Positions 37,728 to 45,083 of a stretch of DNA of 64,000 nucleotides are shown here, piece by piece. The translations under genes and the position numbers were made by a program. The DNA is taken from positions 124,001 through 188,000 of the forward strand of contig NZ_VZPG01000001.1 in assembly GCF_008801715.1 (NCBI RefSeq), in the 5' to 3' direction. The DNA comes from Pseudochrobactrum saccharolyticum (GTDB taxonomy: Bacteria > Pseudomonadota > Alphaproteobacteria > Rhizobiales > Rhizobiaceae). The notes beneath the pieces are model-generated. The model searched no databases and was not told where the DNA came from. It saw only the letters and a program-made list of their open reading frames with translations. The first letter of the stretch is position 1; every line of letters starts with the position of its first letter.

Positions 37728-37748
37728 TTATACTCAATTAGAGCATAA
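37728..37748. promoter_or_regulatory. Candidate operator of the nad operon
   Basis: TTATACTC-AATTA-GAGCATAA is an inverted repeat with 8-bp arms matching at 7 of 8 positions. It lies about 67 bp upstream of the nadA start. On the minus strand a TATAAAT overlaps it. A 21-bp palindrome before nadA is the expected position for a NadQ/NrtR operator. The arm GAGCATAAT also occurs in intergenic repeats (55419-55467), so this could instead be a repeat end. Inference. Confidence 0.55.
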
Positions 37749-37772
37749 TAATCAGAAAGAAAAAGACGGTCA

Positions 37773-37873
37773 TTTCCTAGACGCAGTTTCGGACGGATCG
37801 AAGCGGGATTAGAAATCAATCCGGCGAATTGATTTCCCCGCGAAGGCGTAAACACTTTTCCTGAAACTGCTCA
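37773..37873. repeat. 100-bp composite palindromic element
   Basis: The outer arms are GACGCAGTTTCGGACGG and CACTTTTCCTGAAACTGCTC, with GCAGTTTC / GAAACTGC inverted. An inner pair AAATCAAT / ATTGATTT lies at 37812-37834. It resembles the family A layout in its ending but is larger. It lies in the gap before nadA. Confidence 0.6.
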
Positions 37874-38075
37874 ATACCGTGGCGCGAATCTTTATGCTTA
37901 TTACAGTTTCATGACAAGAAATTATTTTGCTCAAAGTGAGTAAAATTAATCATCAACTTATTCGGACAGCGCAAAACCCAATCACCAGAAATTTTGAAAA
38001 CACAGCAAAATCAATCAATAAGACAAGCGGACGAAGCATTCTCACTTAAGCCTCTTTCAAGCGTAAAAAAAATAA

Positions 38076-38091
38076 TGTAATCGCTATTACA
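38076..38091. promoter_or_regulatory. Palindrome TGTAAT-CGCT-ATTACA before the MFS gene
   Basis: A perfect 6-4-6 palindrome 40 bp before the MFS start. Its form resembles GntR- or MarR-type operators. No cognate regulator gene is adjacent. Weak inference. Confidence 0.35.
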
Positions 38092-38131
38092 CAATAGATT
38101 TACCGGCATTATCGCTGAAAGAACGCACAGC

Positions 38132-39364
38132 ATGTCCACTCGCTCGCAAGACTATCGAAGCCCTTCCATGCCCTGGCTGATCATTATAGCCGGTTGTCTC
38201 ATCACCTTTCTGACCTTTGGCCCGCGCTCGGCCATGGGTTTTTTCCAGCTGCCGATCATCGGGGACAAGGGCTGGGATCGCAGCACCTATGGTCTGGCTA
38301 TGGCATTGCAAAACCTGTTCTGGGGTGCCGGTCAGCCAATCTTTGGTATGATTGCCGATAAATACGGTTCATGGCGCGTCTTGCTGATGTCCGGCATTTT
38401 TTATGCTTCCGGCCTGCTGTTGATGGCACATGCGGATGCCCCGATTGCCCTGCATATCGGTGGCGGCGTGCTGGTTGGCCTTGGTGTTGCCGCCGGCTCT
38501 TACGGGATTATTCTCTCGGCCTTTGCCCGTCACGTCAGCGCACAGCAGCGCAGTCTGGTCTTTGGTCTGGGCACTGCTGCCGGTTCTGCGGGTATGTTTG
38601 CTTTTGCACCGATTTCGCTCGGGCTGATTGAGCGTTTCGGCTGGTCGGATGCGCTGGTCTGGCTTGGTGTTGCTATGCTGCTGGTGCCATTACTTGCCAT
38701 CCCGCTGCGCGGCAATGCCTCTAATGCACGGATGCCGGACACGAGTGCCAAGCAAACTGTTGCCGAAGCGCTCAAAGAAGCATTGAGCCACAAAAGCTAT
38801 CTGTTTCTGACTGCCGGTTTCTTTGTTTGCGGCTTTCAGGTGGCTTTCATCACCACCCATTTTCCGGCCTATATTTCCGATATCGGCGTGGATAAGCATT
38901 ATGCGGTCTGGGGGCTCGCGCTGATCGGTTTCTTCAACATTATCGGATCACTTGGTGCAGGTTTCCTCGGCCAGACCCATTCCAAACCGAAAATGCTGGC
39001 GCTGATCTATCTGTTGCGCTCAATACTCGTCGCCGGTTTTATCCTGCTGCCGCAGTCCGGCACCAGTGTGCTGATCTTCTCGGCCATTATGGGGCTGCTC
39101 TGGCTCTCAACCGTACCGCCGACCAATGGTCTTGTCGCCACCATGTTCGGCACACGCCATCTCGGCCTGCTGGGCGGCATGGTGTTCTTCTCGCACCAGA
39201 TTGGCTCATTCATTGGTGTCTGGCTGGGCGGCACGCTCTACCAGATTTACAACAGCTATGATGCGGTGTGGTGGCTCAGCATTATTCTCGGATTGTTTGC
39301 GGCGCTTATCCATCTGCCGATCCGTGAAACAGCAGTACAACGCCCTGTACTCGCAGCAGCCTGA
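38132..39364 (+). CDS. MFS transporter
   Basis: The 410-residue protein has 12 predicted TM helices in the major facilitator pattern, with the loop 2-3 motif GMIADKYGSWR near 74-84 and the second-half equivalent GFLGQTHSKPK near 279. The N-terminal helix includes TFGPRSAMGFFQLPI. It resembles the oxalate/formate-like (OFA) and MFS_4 groups that carry organic acids or small neutral compounds, but the substrate is unknown. It stands alone, with a palindromic operator candidate before it. Its stop abuts the recO stop on the opposite strand. Confidence 0.88.
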   Translation: MSTRSQDYRSPSMPWLIIIAGCLITFLTFGPRSAMGFFQLPIIGDKGWDRSTYGLAMALQNLFWGAGQPIFGMIADKYGSWRVLLMSGIFYASGLLLMAHADAPIALHIGGGVLVGLGVAAGSYGIILSAFARHVSAQQRSLVFGLGTAAGSAGMFAFAPISLGLIERFGWSDALVWLGVAMLLVPLLAIPLRGNASNARMPDTSAKQTVAEALKEALSHKSYLFLTAGFFVCGFQVAFITTHFPAYISDIGVDKHYAVWGLALIGFFNIIGSLGAGFLGQTHSKPKMLALIYLLRSILVAGFILLPQSGTSVLIFSAIMGLLWLSTVPPTNGLVATMFGTRHLGLLGGMVFFSHQIGSFIGVWLGGTLYQIYNSYDAVWWLSIILGLFAALIHLPIRETAVQRPVLAAA

Positions 39365-40090
39365 TTAAGCGGCCCGATTTAAAGCAGAAATAAAGCCGGA
39401 GCGCGACTCCGGCTGTTGCTGCCCGCGCGGCTCCCACACATGACGGGTAAAGAAAAAGCCGGTCAGTTTAAACGCCGTACAAATATCCGGCACAGTCTCG
39501 GCTCTGACACGGGAATTGCAGACAAATTCCGGCATCGCCAGAAGCCGGTCTGCCCAAGGTGCACCGGCATCGCGGGACACGGCTCGTCCGCTTTTCGGCG
39601 AGACATAAATCAGATCAGTGGTACCGCCGGTTGCGGCACAGCTTTTGAGATCAAGGCCGAAACCTAACTCTTCCAGCAACATCAGTTCAAAACGCAACAG
39701 CAGCTCACCGGCAGCAACCGGCGTGTCACAATGCTCCAGCAAGAGCTGCAATGTCTCATAGAGATTTTCGTGCGGATCACGCTCCGGCAGCAAACGCAAA
39801 TGCGCTGCCGCGAGCTGAATAGCAAACAGCGCCACCGGCAAATCAATCAGCCGCGCTGCGGAAAAGCTCAAAGGCTCGATCTGGTAAGAACCCAGATGCT
39901 CATCGAGCCGCGCCCACCAATGTAGCGAAACATGATTACCGACCTGCAACATCGGCTGCATACGCTTGGAGCGGCCGCCGCGCACCACACCCATATGGCG
40001 GCCATGGGCACGGGTCATCACCTCCACAATGGCACTGCTCTCGCCATGCCGTCTTGTGCCGAGAATGATGCCCTCGTCGCGCCACTCCAT
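39365..40090 (-). CDS. recO: DNA repair protein RecO
   Basis: RecO acts with RecF and RecR to load RecA on SSB-coated gaps. The 241-residue protein has an N-terminal OB fold (EGIILGTRRHGESSAIVEVM at residues 5-24) and a C-terminal helical part with CAATGG near 162. The zinc-finger cysteines of some RecO proteins are largely absent. The ATG follows GAGG. It sits 12 bp after era, in the rnc-era-recO order seen in many proteobacteria. The MFS stop meets its stop without a terminator. Confidence 0.93.
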   Translation of the reverse strand: MEWRDEGIILGTRRHGESSAIVEVMTRAHGRHMGVVRGGRSKRMQPMLQVGNHVSLHWWARLDEHLGSYQIEPLSFSAARLIDLPVALFAIQLAAAHLRLLPERDPHENLYETLQLLLEHCDTPVAAGELLLRFELMLLEELGFGLDLKSCAATGGTTDLIYVSPKSGRAVSRDAGAPWADRLLAMPEFVCNSRVRAETVPDICTAFKLTGFFFTRHVWEPRGQQQPESRSGFISALNRAA

Positions 40091-40102
40091 AATCAGCTAT
40101 CC

Positions 40103-41047
40103 TCAGGAATTCGGGAATTCCAGACCCATTTCACGGTAACGCTCAGGGTCATTGCCCCAGTTGTCACGCACTTTCACGAACAGGAACAGATGAACCGGCT
40201 GCTCGAGAATAGCAGACATTTCCTTGCGGGATGCCTGACCAATCGCCTTAATCGTCTCGCCTTTATGGCCGAGAACAATTTTCTTCTGGCTGTCGCGCTC
40301 AACATAAACAACCTGTTCGATACGCACCGAACCGTCTTTGCGCTCTTCCCACTTTTCGGTTTCTACCGTTGAGGAATAAGGCAGTTCCTCATGCAGGCGC
40401 AGATAGAGCTTCTCACGGGTTACTTCCGCTGCCAGCTGGCGCATCGGCATATCGGAAATCTGATCTTCCGGATAATACCATGGGCCGTAAGGCATTTGGG
40501 CAACCAGATATTTCAGCAGATCTTTACAGCCCGAACCATTCAGCGCCGAGATCATGAAAGTGCTTTCAAACTTCACTTTCTCATTGGCGGCCTGTGCCAG
40601 TTCCAGCAGCTTTGGCGGGTCAACACGATCAACTTTGTTGAGGATCAGAATTTTCTTCTGATGCGTGTTTTCAACACTGGCCAGCAAAGCCTCAGCGGAT
40701 TCATTCAGACCGCCCTGTGCATCAAGCAGGATCAGCACCAGATCGGCATCACGGGCACCGCCCCAAGCGGTTGTGACCATAGCGCGGTCAAGACGGCGCT
40801 TCGGCTTGAAGATACCCGGTGTGTCAACCAGCACGATCTGTGTCTGATCTTCAGTGATAATGCCACGCACCAGAGCACGGGTGGTCTGTACCTTATGGGT
40901 CACAATCGACACTTTAGTGCCAACCAGACGGTTCACCAAAGTGGATTTGCCCGCATTCGGCGCACCAATCAGCGTCACGAAACCCGAACGGGTCTGTGCT
41001 TCTGCTGTGGTTGCGCTGTCACCCTGCGGATGGTTGATTTCAGTCAT
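40103..41047 (-). CDS. era: GTPase Era
   Basis: Era is a GTPase that binds 16S rRNA and supports 30S ribosome maturation. The 314-residue protein has G1 GAPNAGKST near 29, G3 DTPG near 78, G4 NKVD near 141, and a C-terminal KH RNA-binding domain (about 215-300: IVLGHKGETIKAIG). The first 20 residues form a polar extension. The ATG follows AAGAGAT. It sits between rnc and recO. A family A repeat separates it from rnc. Confidence 0.95.
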   Translation of the reverse strand: MTEINHPQGDSATTAEAQTRSGFVTLIGAPNAGKSTLVNRLVGTKVSIVTHKVQTTRALVRGIITEDQTQIVLVDTPGIFKPKRRLDRAMVTTAWGGARDADLVLILLDAQGGLNESAEALLASVENTHQKKILILNKVDRVDPPKLLELAQAANEKVKFESTFMISALNGSGCKDLLKYLVAQMPYGPWYYPEDQISDMPMRQLAAEVTREKLYLRLHEELPYSSTVETEKWEERKDGSVRIEQVVYVERDSQKKIVLGHKGETIKAIGQASRKEMSAILEQPVHLFLFVKVRDNWGNDPERYREMGLEFPNS

Positions 41048-41128
41048 TTTTATCTCTTTTAAGCCAAGCGCTGTATCGGAAATGCTCTGAAGAACCTGCG
41101 CAGGTTTAACGAGCTCTATTTAAGTTTA

Positions 41129-41177
41129 GCGCACATCTTATTCCGAAAACCGGTTTCCACTTTTCGGGATATGCTTA
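41129..41177. repeat. Family A palindromic repeat
   Basis: The copy reads GCGCACATCTTATTCCG then AAAACCGGTTTCCAC then TTTTCGGGATATGC. It lies between rnc and era. CCGAAAA and TTTTCGG can pair around the centre. Confidence 0.8.
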
Positions 41178-41212
41178 AGTTTAGCGCAAATACGGAAACT
41201 TTATAAGATCAG

Positions 41213-41917
41213 TTATTTCTGCCAGACACCTTGGCGGTGCAGCAGATTTTCAGCGGCATCCTGCTCGGCAATACGTTTGGAACGTCCTGTTCCGGTTGCC
41301 GGCTGAAAACCGGAAATTGCTACTTCCACCACAAAGACAGGCTCATGGTCGGGACCAGTGCGGCTGACAATACGGTAAACAGGTTGCAACTTGCCCTGCT
41401 GTTTGCCCTGCTGATGCGCCCATTCCTGCAACTCAGTTTTGGCATCACGGCGCGCCGCATCGCTCACTTTAGAGCGTGGCTCCCAATATTTGAGCACAAA
41501 ACCACGTGCAGCTTCCAAACCACCATCCAGATAGATAGTTGCAATCAGTGCTTCAATCACATCGGCGCGCACATTCAGAAGGCGCTTGTCATTGAGGCTT
41601 TTGATGTCGGAACCGGTTTCGATCAGATCACCCAGACCGATTTCATCGGCAACGGACGCACAGCCTTCAGCACTGACCAGCGCATTCAGGCGCACGGACA
41701 ATTCACCTTCCGGCGCATCGGGAAAAGCCGCAAACAGCATTTCCGCAATAATCAGTCCGAGAACACGATCACCAAGAAATTCCAGCCGCTCATAATTGGA
41801 GCCGGATTGCGGCCGCGCACTGGAATGCGTCAATGCGCGCTCAAGGCGCGCATGATCGACAAAGCTATGACCGGTTTTTTCTTCCAGTATTTTTATACGC
41901 TGGCGATCAGAAACCAT
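41213..41917 (-). CDS. rnc: Ribonuclease III
   Basis: RNase III cleaves double-stranded RNA in rRNA processing and mRNA turnover. The 234-residue enzyme has the signature ERLEFLGDRVLGL near 43-55, acidic residues of the RNase domain (DVIEALIATIYLDGG near 119), and a double-stranded RNA binding domain from about 160 (TELQEWAHQQGK). The ATG follows GGAGCC. It lies 54 bp after lepB, before era. Family call is secure. Confidence 0.95.
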   Translation of the reverse strand: MVSDRQRIKILEEKTGHSFVDHARLERALTHSSARPQSGSNYERLEFLGDRVLGLIIAEMLFAAFPDAPEGELSVRLNALVSAEGCASVADEIGLGDLIETGSDIKSLNDKRLLNVRADVIEALIATIYLDGGLEAARGFVLKYWEPRSKVSDAARRDAKTELQEWAHQQGKQQGKLQPVYRIVSRTGPDHEPVFVVEVAISGFQPATGTGRSKRIAEQDAAENLLHRQGVWQK

Positions 41918-41971
41918 TATCAGGCTCCTGACCGGCAGCTTTATTGCTGTTTAATTTCGTCAAAACACACA

Positions 41972-42757
41972 TCAGTTATTTGTCGTTACAACGGATTTTG
42001 GATCTTCCGTTGCACCGACCCAGTTCAGCAAGCGGTCAAACCGCAGATTGGTTGGCCAGCGCCACAGTTCCAGCGGGCTGTATTTTCCGGAAATGGAGAA
42101 GAAGATCACATTGGCACGGCCAACAAGATTTTCATAAGGCACATAGCCTACAGAATAGCGGCTATCCAGCGAGTTATCGCGATTGTCACCCATCATGAAA
42201 TAATGACCGGCTGGTACCTCGAATACACGCGTATTGTCACCCATAGCATTCGGATTCACATCCAGCGTTTCGTAAGAAATGCCATTCGGCAATGTCTCGC
42301 GATAAACTTCAATCGGACGGTTTTCATCGGTCACATCAGGATTGGCAATCTCGCCAACCTTCTCGCGCTGCACTGCCACATCATTGATATAAACAACGCT
42401 GTCGCGTACCTGAATCTTGTCGCCAGGTAAGCCGATTACGCGTTTGATATAATCAATATTGGTATCGCTTGGCAGCTTGAATACAACAACATCACCGCGC
42501 TTCGGCTCAGCACCCCAGATGCGGCCTTCAAACAGATCCGGTGACAGCGGCAGGGAATATTTCGAATAGCCATAGGCATATTTGGAAACGAACAGATAAT
42601 CACCTTCCAGAAGCGTCGGACGCATCGAGCCGGACGGAATGCTGAATGGCTGAAACAGCAAGGTACGGATCACAAGTGCCAGCAGCAAAGCCTGCACAAT
42701 AATACTGACGAGTTCACCAACACCGCCGGACTTTTTCACTTCATTCTTGTTAGACAA
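41972..42757 (-). CDS. lepB: Signal peptidase I
   Basis: LepB removes signal peptides from exported proteins. It has an N-terminal TM anchor (about residues 14-33), the catalytic Ser in IPSGSMRPTLLEG near 40, and the catalytic Lys in YIKRVIGLPGD near 98, plus GHYFMMGDNRDNS near 178. The start is set at TTG 42757 (261 residues), giving the short polar LSNKNEVKKSGG N-terminus seen in relatives, with CGGAGAAAA upstream; a longer frame from TTG 42823 adds 22 residues. It lies next to rnc-era-recO. Confidence 0.9.
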   Translation of the reverse strand: MSNKNEVKKSGGVGELVSIIVQALLLALVIRTLLFQPFSIPSGSMRPTLLEGDYLFVSKYAYGYSKYSLPLSPDLFEGRIWGAEPKRGDVVVFKLPSDTNIDYIKRVIGLPGDKIQVRDSVVYINDVAVQREKVGEIANPDVTDENRPIEVYRETLPNGISYETLDVNPNAMGDNTRVFEVPAGHYFMMGDNRDNSLDSRYSVGYVPYENLVGRANVIFFSISGKYSPLELWRWPTNLRFDRLLNWVGATEDPKSVVTTNN

Positions 42758-43129
42758 GCTGGGTTTTCTCCGCTTCTGCGCGTTTATTGTGCGACTCTTA
42801 ACCTCTACAAAGCCATGAAGCAATCAGGAACTCGCAACTCAAAGGACTGCGCCCCGCTTGCGTTGCATAAAACCCGCATCCTATGCCGGTTTTTGAGTAA
42901 AAAAGCCCATACCGGCTCTTGATATTTTCGTTTGCGATTCACGACTGAAATGCCGACAGCTTTGAGCCTGAAAATTGTTCAAATTATTGCATTTACCGGC
43001 TCTATCGCTCTGGTTATCACCAAACAGACATGATGTATTCTTTGGCGTAATGTTCATAAATCAGCGCCCGAATGCCGTTATAAAACGACGATCGGACGTT
43101 GCATAAAACGCAGGGGAATAAACATAATC
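42758..43129. other. Divergent gap between lepB and a GNAT gene
   Basis: About 370 bp of unremarkable sequence. The longer lepB start (42823) would shorten the gap. I see no RNA gene or clear operator. In related genomes acpS directly precedes lepB; here a plus-strand GNAT gene intervenes. Confidence 0.4.
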
Positions 43130-43579
43130 ATGTCTCAGCCAGTGGAAATCCGTCTCTTCACAGCACAGGATAAAGCGGCATGGCTGCCTTTATGGAAAGC
43201 CTATCAGGATTTTTATAAGACCACCATTGCCGACAACGTTACCGATTTAAGCTGGCAAAGATTGCTGGATGCGAATGAACCTATGAATGGTGCGCTGGCA
43301 ATTATTGACGGTAAAATTACCGGTTTTGTACATTATATCCGCCACCGCTCCACATGGTCGACAGGCGGTTACTGCTATTTGCAGGATCTCTACGTTAATC
43401 CGAATGTTCGCGGCAAAGGCCTTGGCCGTGCACTGATTGAGCATGTTTATCAAGCTGCAGCGGAAGCAGACTGCTCACGCGTCTATTGGCTAACCCATGA
43501 GACCAATACGGATGCGATGGTGCTCTATGACCGCGTTGCCGATAAATCCGGCTTCATTCAATATCGCAAAATGCTGTGA
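43130..43579 (+). CDS. GNAT family N-acetyltransferase
   Basis: The 149-residue protein has the acetyl-CoA binding motif A of GNAT enzymes: DLYVNPNVRGKGLGRALIEH at about 83-102 (R-G-x-G-x-G/A type) and DRVADKSGFIQYRK near the C-terminus. It acetylates an unknown amine-bearing substrate. It is on the plus strand between lepB and acpS, breaking a run that I recall as contiguous in relatives. A terminator shared with the convergent acpS follows. Specific substrate cannot be deduced. Confidence 0.9.
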   Translation: MSQPVEIRLFTAQDKAAWLPLWKAYQDFYKTTIADNVTDLSWQRLLDANEPMNGALAIIDGKITGFVHYIRHRSTWSTGGYCYLQDLYVNPNVRGKGLGRALIEHVYQAAAEADCSRVYWLTHETNTDAMVLYDRVADKSGFIQYRKML

Positions 43580-43587
43580 TGTGTGAA

Positions 43588-43620
43588 AGCGCCCGTATCT
43601 ATCAAGCGGGCGCTGCTTTT
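43588..43620. terminator. Bidirectional terminator
   Basis: AGCGCCCG / CGGGCGCT stem with a 11-nt loop, then GCTTTT on the plus strand. It separates the convergent GNAT and acpS genes. Confidence 0.8.
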
Positions 43621-44017
43621 AAGCCGGTACGGCTTCAATAATCACAAAGGCCTGCGCCATCGGATATTCATCCGTAATGCTCAGATGCACAACAGGTTTC
43701 ATTCCTTCCGGCATCATGGATTGCAGGCGAACTTCAGCGCCATTGGTGAGGTGCATCGTCGGCTTGCCGGAGGGGAGGTTAATCACTTCCATGTCCCGCC
43801 AGAAAACACCGTGAGAAAGACCGGTACCCAGAGCTTTGGAACAGGCCTCCTTGGCGGCAAAACGCTTGGCATAGGTATCCGCCTGGCGTTTGCGGCTTGC
43901 AGCCTTGGCACGCTCGCGTTCCGTAAACACCCGCTCCGTAAAGCGGCTGCCGTGGCGTTCAAGTGTTTTTTCAATGCGGCGGATATCAATCAGATCACTG
44001 CCGATACCAATAATCAT
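43619..44017 (-). CDS. acpS: Holo-[acyl-carrier-protein] synthase
   Basis: AcpS attaches the 4'-phosphopantetheine arm from coenzyme A to acyl carrier protein. The 132-residue enzyme has the motifs [13 protein letters not shown] near residues 4-16 and [13 protein letters not shown] near 52-64. The ATG overlaps the DUF2062 stop by 4 bp (ATGA), implying coupling. Family call is secure. Its cofactor links to the panB/panC genes in this window by metabolism only. Confidence 0.94.
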   Translation of the reverse strand: MIIGIGSDLIDIRRIEKTLERHGSRFTERVFTERERAKAASRKRQADTYAKRFAAKEACSKALGTGLSHGVFWRDMEVINLPSGKPTMHLTNGAEVRLQSMMPEGMKPVVHLSITDEYPMAQAFVIIEAVPA

Positions 44018-44595
44018 CGGGAAGCGCCCTGCTCTGCCAGATTTTTCTTTAATGAAATACGCTGCAGACGCTTATGACGATAGCTGATCGTTGCCCAGCG
44101 CGTTGCCACATAAACAGCCAGCGCACAGCCAAGACCAAGCACCAGCGAACCGAACAGCATCGGCTTCAAAATCGGCTGCCACAGTTCAGCAAAACTCATC
44201 TGCTTGAAAATTTCGCTTTCCAGAATTCGGGTCAGCGGTAATGCCTGTGCCTGACCGTTTTCATCAACGATCATCCGGCCGACTTCATAGGTGCCGCCCC
44301 AGATAAACGGAATTGTCAGCGGATTTGCCAGTGCCGTACCAATCGCAGCGGCAGCAATATTACCGGCAATGAGGTAAGCGAGAACAATCGCAAGAATGAG
44401 ATGAAAACCGAAGAACGGGGTAAAAGCCGCAAAAACACCGACGGCCAGACCTGCCGCAACAGCATGCGGGCTGGCAGTAATACGGGTGATCCGCTTGCCC
44501 ATATAGCGCATTGAGCGCGAGAAAGAACGGCGCGGCCAGATCATCGTGCGAAGGCGCTCCCTGTAACTCAAGGGTTCTCTGCGTCTGAACAACAT
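44014..44595 (-). CDS. DUF2062 membrane protein
   Basis: The 193-residue protein has a basic N-terminus ([16 protein letters not shown]) and a DUF2062 domain: [23 protein letters not shown] (near 55-75) with about three TM helices, then a helical soluble part and a final TM near 150. Function is unknown; members may help in membrane or polysaccharide processes. It overlaps acpS by 4 bp. The upstream 488-bp gap holds a candidate RNA gene terminating towards it. Confidence 0.85.
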   Translation of the reverse strand: MLFRRREPLSYRERLRTMIWPRRSFSRSMRYMGKRITRITASPHAVAAGLAVGVFAAFTPFFGFHLILAIVLAYLIAGNIAAAAIGTALANPLTIPFIWGGTYEVGRMIVDENGQAQALPLTRILESEIFKQMSFAELWQPILKPMLFGSLVLGLGCALAVYVATRWATISYRHKRLQRISLKKNLAEQGASR

Positions 44596-44890
44596 GACTT
44601 TCTGCCACCATCCTTAACTAAATCTGAGTATATCTGCATTGATGCACAGACATAACTGCTTCGCTTCATAGGCGGGAAACTCCCGTGAAGCTATCTCAAT
44701 TATACGAGAATTAAGACTTTTTTAACAGTTCAAATAGTTATCGCATGAGGAAAGCACAGCAGCAATGCGGCAAGAGGTAGTATGCCGCCTGAATAATGCG
44801 TCTTGAGACGGGGTTATATGTTCCGCGAAAATGTAGTTTTTCCAATAATATCAGACAGGTTTACATATAATTTGCACTGCTTTTGAGTAC
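44596..44890. other. Promoter region of the DUF2062-acpS genes
   Basis: About 295 bp with no gene. It follows the terminator of the RNA candidate and should hold the promoter for DUF2062-acpS. Confidence 0.4.
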
Positions 44891-45036
44891 AAAAAAGCAT
44901 CGCACTGATCCGCCGCGCCCCCGTGGCAGATCAGGCGATGCCTCTTGCAGGCAAAATCCGCGCTGAAGCTTACCCCTTCAGCCTGCAGTCTCTGCCCTCT
45001 CCGCATCTGCCCGCGCCCCCGCGGCTAATGCGAAGC
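44891..45036 (-). ncRNA. Candidate structured RNA with three hairpins and repeated G-rich loops
   Basis: Read on the minus strand, a 146-nt stretch folds into three hairpins. H1 (45002-45032) has CGCAT/ATGCG and GCC/GGC stems with loop GCGGGGGCGC. H2 (44947-44986) has GCAGGC/GCCTGC outside and TGAAG/CTTCA inside. H3 (44897-44941) is a 16-pair stem (GCATCGC and CTGATC arms) with loop ACGGGGGCGC, followed by TTTTTT, so it is also a strong terminator. H1 and H3 share a 9-nt loop sequence. It starts about 50 bp after hemN. It matches no RNA family I can name. An independent sRNA or a 3'-UTR RNA of the cyd-hemN operon are both possible. Confidence 0.65.
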
Positions 45037-45083
45037 TCTTTCCATGGCCAAAATCAGATGACCATGCTGAAACCCGGCCGGTT

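Larger units (their letters stand above)
37674..38131. other. Regulatory gap between nadA and an MFS gene
   Basis: This 458-bp divergent gap holds the nadA promoter/operator, a palindromic element at 37773-37873, an AT-rich stretch, and an inverted repeat at 38076-38091 before the MFS gene. I see no gene. Confidence 0.6.

Noticed and set aside
37721-37749. A plus-strand promoter TTGATA-17-CATAAT
   Set aside because: The match is good, but the next plus-strand gene is 380 bp away and the same bases form the nadA palindrome; kept only as a possibility.
41231-42430. A 399-codon plus-strand frame antisense to rnc and lepB
   Set aside because: It spans two well-supported genes and the gap between them; no known domain.
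44891-45036. 6S, SRP, tmRNA or RNase P RNA
   Set aside because: It has no long closing helix with a central bulge (6S), no SRP loop, no tRNA-like ends and no RNase P core; three separate hairpins instead.
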